From Brasenia schreberi (taxonomy: Eukaryota; Streptophyta; Magnoliopsida; Nymphaeales; Cabombaceae): DNA of 64,000 bases. The translations under genes were made by a program, and so were the position numbers. Below the pieces are notes generated by a model. The model was not told where the DNA came from. It was given only the letters and a program-made list of their open reading frames with translations, and searched no databases. The stretch lies in assembly GCA_036023115.1 (NCBI GenBank), contig JAYKKT010000041.1:7318001-7382000 (forward strand), given 5' to 3'. Shown piece after piece: positions 59,806 to 64,000 of the stretch; position 1 is the first letter of the stretch; every line of letters begins with the position of its first letter.

Positions 59806-60622
59806 CTGTACATACGGGTAATTCTAACCTTTTTCACTGGGTTTTCAGATGGATCCTTTATCTGTTCCAATCCTAAGAAGAAATGTATTTCAGGATGTAC
59901 GTATAAGTCGATAATTTATTCGATCTTCCTGGCCAGCTTATTTCACGTTTATTTTATGCATGTCAATCTGGAAATTCCGGGCACTCTTTGGAGAAATGCC
60001 CATCCTTAGTTATGCAAATTCTGCACCCTTAGAGGATTATTAAGCTAACATCTGTGAAGAACAGTTTGATAGCATCTTTTATTGCTTTCGTTAATAAAAA
60101 ATGAGGAAATGAATAAAGATGCGGTGTGTGTATTGTCAAATATGAAGCAGAACGTCAATGACGGGAACAATTAGAGACCTTCCCAAAAGAAAGGTGGATT
60201 ATAGGACAGCAAAACAAAGGCATGGATCTTCTGTGCAAATAAACTTAGGAAATGATATTAGGATGTTGATTGCAGTGAAATTGTGGTTATAAAACACCTT
60301 TGTGAAAGACTTGGAAGAAAACGTATATGTTAGAATGCCAAAACTTATATTTTTAGTTTTTCACGTTTTTGGAGATGAAAGTTTGATCGACTTCTTCCAT
60401 CATTGAAAGAAGTCAATCAATCAGGATCGTTGCAGGTCAAGCATGGGCTTCGTCTTTCCAAATCGATGCCTCAAAACACTTGCGAGGGGGGAAACTGTAT
60501 AATCAAGATTACGTATGCTTCAATAATGTAAAACTATTCCCGTCAAAGCATTAGAAACTTTGGAATTGGGATGATATCCAGTGCATTCATATTGGAAAAA
60601 TCACATTCCCTAAGATGCGATA
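59806..60622 (+). other. 3' flank of the potassium transporter
   Basis: After TAA 59803-59805 the sequence is non-coding. AATAAA at 60093-60098 is a possible polyadenylation signal about 290 bases downstream. No other gene is seen. Confidence 0.4.
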
Positions 60623-60715
60623 AAGTTTTACATTAGCTGTTAGCTACCTAACGCAACCATCGTCTTTTACTAGCCTTGGGACCGTCAATGTAAGGGTGAA
60701 CCATTACATTGTTAA
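60623..60715 (-). repeat. SINE fragment
   Basis: About 93 bp aligns with 61988-62083 of the fuller SINE (AAGTTTTACATT, CCTAACGCAACC, CTTGGGA). The tail half is missing, so this is an older truncated copy in the same orientation. Confidence 0.6.
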
Positions 60716-60879
60716 AGTTGTTTATGTTGTTAGTGTGACTCGTATATTTCAGTTCAACCCAGGACTTGAACACTAGGCAACAGTGGAAGTCATGCTCAAG
60801 TACTTGAGAAAGATTATGGATTTGGTGAAACTAGATGGCTTTACAAATTCTGGGTTGTAATCAAATCTAGATGATAGAA

Positions 60880-61260
60880 AACTTATTTCAGGTTTTGCAT
60901 TTGAATGTGATGGAGCAGTAATCACTTGGAAGAGTTCCAAGCAAATCAGCCGCAGTCGATTCCACTAGAATATGTTGTTGCACTGGATGTAACAATAGAA
61001 GCAATTATGATTAAGATGTTTGATCTCTGTACTTGGAGTGATTCCATCCATGAAATATTTTGTATTTCTATTATGATAATAATCTGGCTATAGCATCAGC
61101 CAAGGAACCAAAGTCTCATGAAACCAGAAAACCATTGAAAGTTTATATCTCATTATTTGTGATATAGTTAAACAAAAAGATGTCACCGTGTACATAGCAT
61201 CAACGGATAATGTTACTAATCTTTTTATAAAGCTTATGAGTCAAAAACAATAGAATATCC
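60880..61260 (+). pseudogene. Copia RNase H remnant
   Basis: Translation gives ISGFAFECDGAVITWKSSKQ, then a patch with LGVIPS, then NNLAIASAKEPKSHETRK. These are in order the STSGYVF..GG.VSW.SKQ and AKEPRSH blocks of Ty1/copia RNase H. Stops and shifts are frequent. It lies on the same strand as the copia LTR start at 63883, so both may belong to one decayed element interrupted by TA-rich DNA. Confidence 0.75.
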
Positions 61261-61299
61261 ATCTTGAGAAGAAGTGTATAATGTATTATATTATGCATA

Positions 61300-63320
61300 C
61301 ATGATACATATATTACATTAAAAAAGATATAGCTACATTATAAAGTTCTTATTTATTTATGTATATAATATACTACATCACAAATTGGATGTACACTATG
61401 TAGTAGACTAGTAGTAATGTAACTATATAAGTATGTAAATATACGTAATGTAATGATGTGACTACATAAGTATATAGTATATTACATATGTAATGTATTA
61501 TATAGTACAACTAGTCTACTACATTATATAGTGTACATAGCATAATAGCGTATTATATATAAGTATATAGTATACAATAATTTGCTATGTATACTATAAA
61601 TACTATATACTTACATATAATACACTATGTATATTATATACTTACATATAATACACTATATAAGTAATATATACCATATAATACAGTAATATACTATGTA
61701 CACTATATATGATACATGTAATGTATTACATAGTATAACTAGTCTACTACATAGTGTACATAACATAATAATGTATTATATGTAAGTATATAATATATTA
61801 TACATAATATATCATATTATAAATTGTATGTACACTATGTAGTAGACTAGTAGTAATGTAACTATATAAGTATAACAAGAACAACAACTATGCCTTTTCC
61901 CATAGTAGATGTGGTCGGCTACATGAATTCTTTGTTTCCATAGAGCCCTATCATAATTTGTAGAATCCATGGTAGATAAGTCTCACAAAGTTTTACATTG
62001 GTTATCGAAAGCCTAACGCAACCCTCTTCCTTTATCCGAGCTTGGGAGCAGTTACGCAAAGGTGATCCCTTACATAGGTGGAGTAAATGTAACTATATAA
62101 GTATATAGTAAAATATATACATAATGTAATATTTTTTAAGGTTTCGAATCCAGTTTCATAGCAATTTTGAATCCGGATCCGGTTTAGTTATATAACTATT
62201 AAACAATTTAAACTATATATAAGAGTCTAAGACTATAAGTTATGTATGTTATATAACTTATAAGTATTACATTCATTAATTATTTATGTATACATAATAT
62301 ATTACATTACAAATTGTATGTACAATATGTAGTAAACTAGTAGTAATGTAACTATATAAGTATATAATAATATAATAATGTAACTATGTAAGTATATAAT
62401 ATATTATATATAAGATATATGTAATGTATTATATAGTATAACTAGTATACTACATAGTGTACAAAATTACATAGTGTACATAGTATAATAATGTATTATA
62501 TATAAGTATATAGTACATAGTGATATATGTATAGTAATATATAATACATATAGTACATATTATACATACAGGCTATATACTTACATAGGTACATTATTAC
62601 ATTACATATATATATATATATATAAATATATATATATATATTACAATATAATTATATAGTTACATTACTACTAGTCTACTACATAGTGTACATACAATTT
62701 ATAATATAGTATACTATATACTTATATATAATACATTATTATGCTATGTACACTATGTAATAGACTAGTTATACTATATAATACATTATATATAGTATAC
62801 ATAGTATATTATTGTATTATATGTTGTATATATATTACTTATATAGTGTATTATATATAAGTATAAAGTATACATAGCATATTACTATTGTATACTATAT
62901 ATTTACATATAATATATTATTATGTTATGTATACTATATAGTGTAGTATACTATATAATAGACTAGTTATACTATATAATACATTACATATATCATATAT
63001 ATAATATGTTATATACTTACATAATTATATTATTATATTACGTATATATTACTATATACTTATATAGTTACATTACTACTAGTCTACTACATAGTGAACA
63101 TACAATTTGTAATATAATATATATACATAAATTAATTAATGAATATAATACTTATAAGTTATAAGTTATCTATAAGAATTTATATAATGTAGCTATATCC
63201 TTTTTAATGTAATATATGTATCATATGTATAATATAATATACTATACACTAATACTTATAGTTATAAACTTATATAGTCTTAGACTCTTATATATTGTTC
63301 AAATTGTTTAATAGCTATAA
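61300..63320. repeat. TA-rich repeat block with direct and inverted copies
   Basis: About 2 kb of extremely AT-rich sequence. A unit containing ACTATGTAGTAGACTAG and GTAATGTAACTATATAAGTA occurs in direct form near 61391, 61829 and 62317, and in inverted form near 62650 and 63055. A long TA run lies at 62605-62640. No gene is seen. Confidence 0.8.
61874..62085 (-). mobile_element. TTG-tailed SINE with 19-bp target duplication
   Basis: A 212-bp insertion is flanked by the perfect direct repeat AATGTAACTATATAAGTAT (61855-61873 and 62086-62104). On the minus strand it ends in TTGTTGTTCTTGTT, the simple tail expected of a SINE, preceded by GTAGCCGACC and GGGAAAAGGC, which resemble widespread plant SINE 3' ends. 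I cannot point to clear A and B boxes, so the head may be truncated. Confidence 0.75.
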
Positions 63321-63420
63321 AATTGAACCAAATCCAGATTTGAAACTGCCACCAAACCAGATTCGAAACAATAAAAAAACTGGTTTTGGATCCGGATCCA
63401 AGACCACTCCAAAATTGTCA
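62140..63420. repeat. Large imperfect inverted repeat (fold-back)
   Basis: The left arm has GGATCCGGTTT, TTAAACAATTT and GAGTCTAAGAC (62224-62234). The right arm has GTCTTAGACTC (63277-63287), AAATTGTTTAA and GGATCCGGATCC in mirrored order. Internal pairs include 62302-62360 with 63056-63115. The arms would form an imperfect hairpin of several hundred base pairs. Confidence 0.7.
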
Positions 63421-63882
63421 TAAAATTGTAACCAAAACCATCAAACTTGAAACAGGAACCGTTGGACAATTTGGTTATAGTTTCTAGTTTCAAGTAACCC
63501 ATAATCGGACATGACTACCAATGAATGCACCCCTTTTGAAAAGGAAATGAGGAACAATAGTGGAAGTGAAAGAACCGAGCTCAAAAAAGAAATGAAAGAA
63601 AGCTAGAATCCATCCATGGTCGGGCGATGGTGTATCTGAAAAGTAGCTCATTTATTATTGACTGAATTGGTTGTAATTATAATTCAATGAAACAAATCAT
63701 GCCAATCCTACAAAGCAGGAGAAGCTTGTCCAATATGCTGGACTTCTAGATATGCTATTGATCGATAACATGGTGGACACTATGGGAAATAGCTTCTTTG
63801 ACCAAGAGGGGCTACCAATATTCATCTCACTCAATTTTGAAAGCCATTCATCTTGAGAACTAGTGGAGTCTAGGGTACTTAC
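63421..63882. other. Flank with no recognised feature
   Basis: Unique-looking AT-rich sequence between the fold-back and the last copia LTR. No coding frame with a recognisable domain is present. Confidence 0.4.
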
Positions 63883-64000
63883 TCTTGAACTTAATGTTAA
63901 TTAATGATGGTTGAGCTTAATTAAGTCCATGTGATATTAATTATATTTGGTTAATATTAAGTATTCCTAAATGCTTATAAAAGTTTAAAAGTATAAAGTC
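63883..64000 (+). repeat. Start of another E-family copia LTR, cut by the window end
   Basis: TCTTGAACTTAATG, GATGGTTGAGC and TTAATTAAGTCCATGTGAT align with the first 110 bases of 52927-53731. The first base pair is TC instead of TG. The remainder lies outside the window. Confidence 0.75.

Overview
This is a plant nuclear window, almost certainly from a flowering plant. It holds one host gene, a HAK/KUP/KT potassium transporter with nine phase-consistent coding exons near 54.3-59.8 kb. Most of the rest is nested LTR retrotransposons, including Ty3/gypsy elements with a second RNase H typical of the Tat lineage, and Ty1/copia remnants. All assignments come from reading the sequence; no database search was run.

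Layout. (1) 1-9960: element A, a decayed Tat-type element read on the minus strand. Its right LTR (7071-9960) is normal, but the LTR at its other end (1-2057) is inverted. (2) 9961-15699: mostly unrecognised AT-rich DNA with an orphan gag fragment near 10.7-11.5 kb. (3) 15700-53731: a nest four layers deep. A decayed copia element E (LTRs 15700-16371 and 52927-53731) contains a minus-strand solo gypsy LTR D (20275-20847 plus 50363-52538). D contains gypsy element B (20848-50357, target duplication ATTAC). B contains gypsy element C (29191-44903, target duplication GATAG), inserted in B's integrase region. Decay follows nesting order: C has an open pol and near-identical LTRs, B has scattered stops, and E is barely readable. 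(4) 53732-59805: upstream region and potassium transporter gene. (5) 59806-64000: a copia RNase H remnant, a TTG-tailed SINE with a 19-bp target duplication, about 2 kb of TA-rich inverted repeats, and the start of another LTR of the E family.

Elements A, B and C share a design: LTRs of about 2.9-3.3 kb starting TGTAAACACC and ending TCTACA (TCTATA in the B 5' LTR), a primer-binding site resembling TGGCACGCCCGGTGGGAC, gag, protease, a G-patch-like module, RT, RNase H, a second RNase H, integrase, a 1.1-kb 3' untranslated region and an AAAGAGGGG polypurine tract. The most interesting signals are non-coding: tandem hairpin arrays in the transcribed part of the LTRs, a palindrome next to the polypurine tract, a conserved 3'-UTR hairpin, and a duplicated 3' end in C that appears older than its insertion. 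The transporter reading frame is complete except for one missing base in a G run at 56787-56789.
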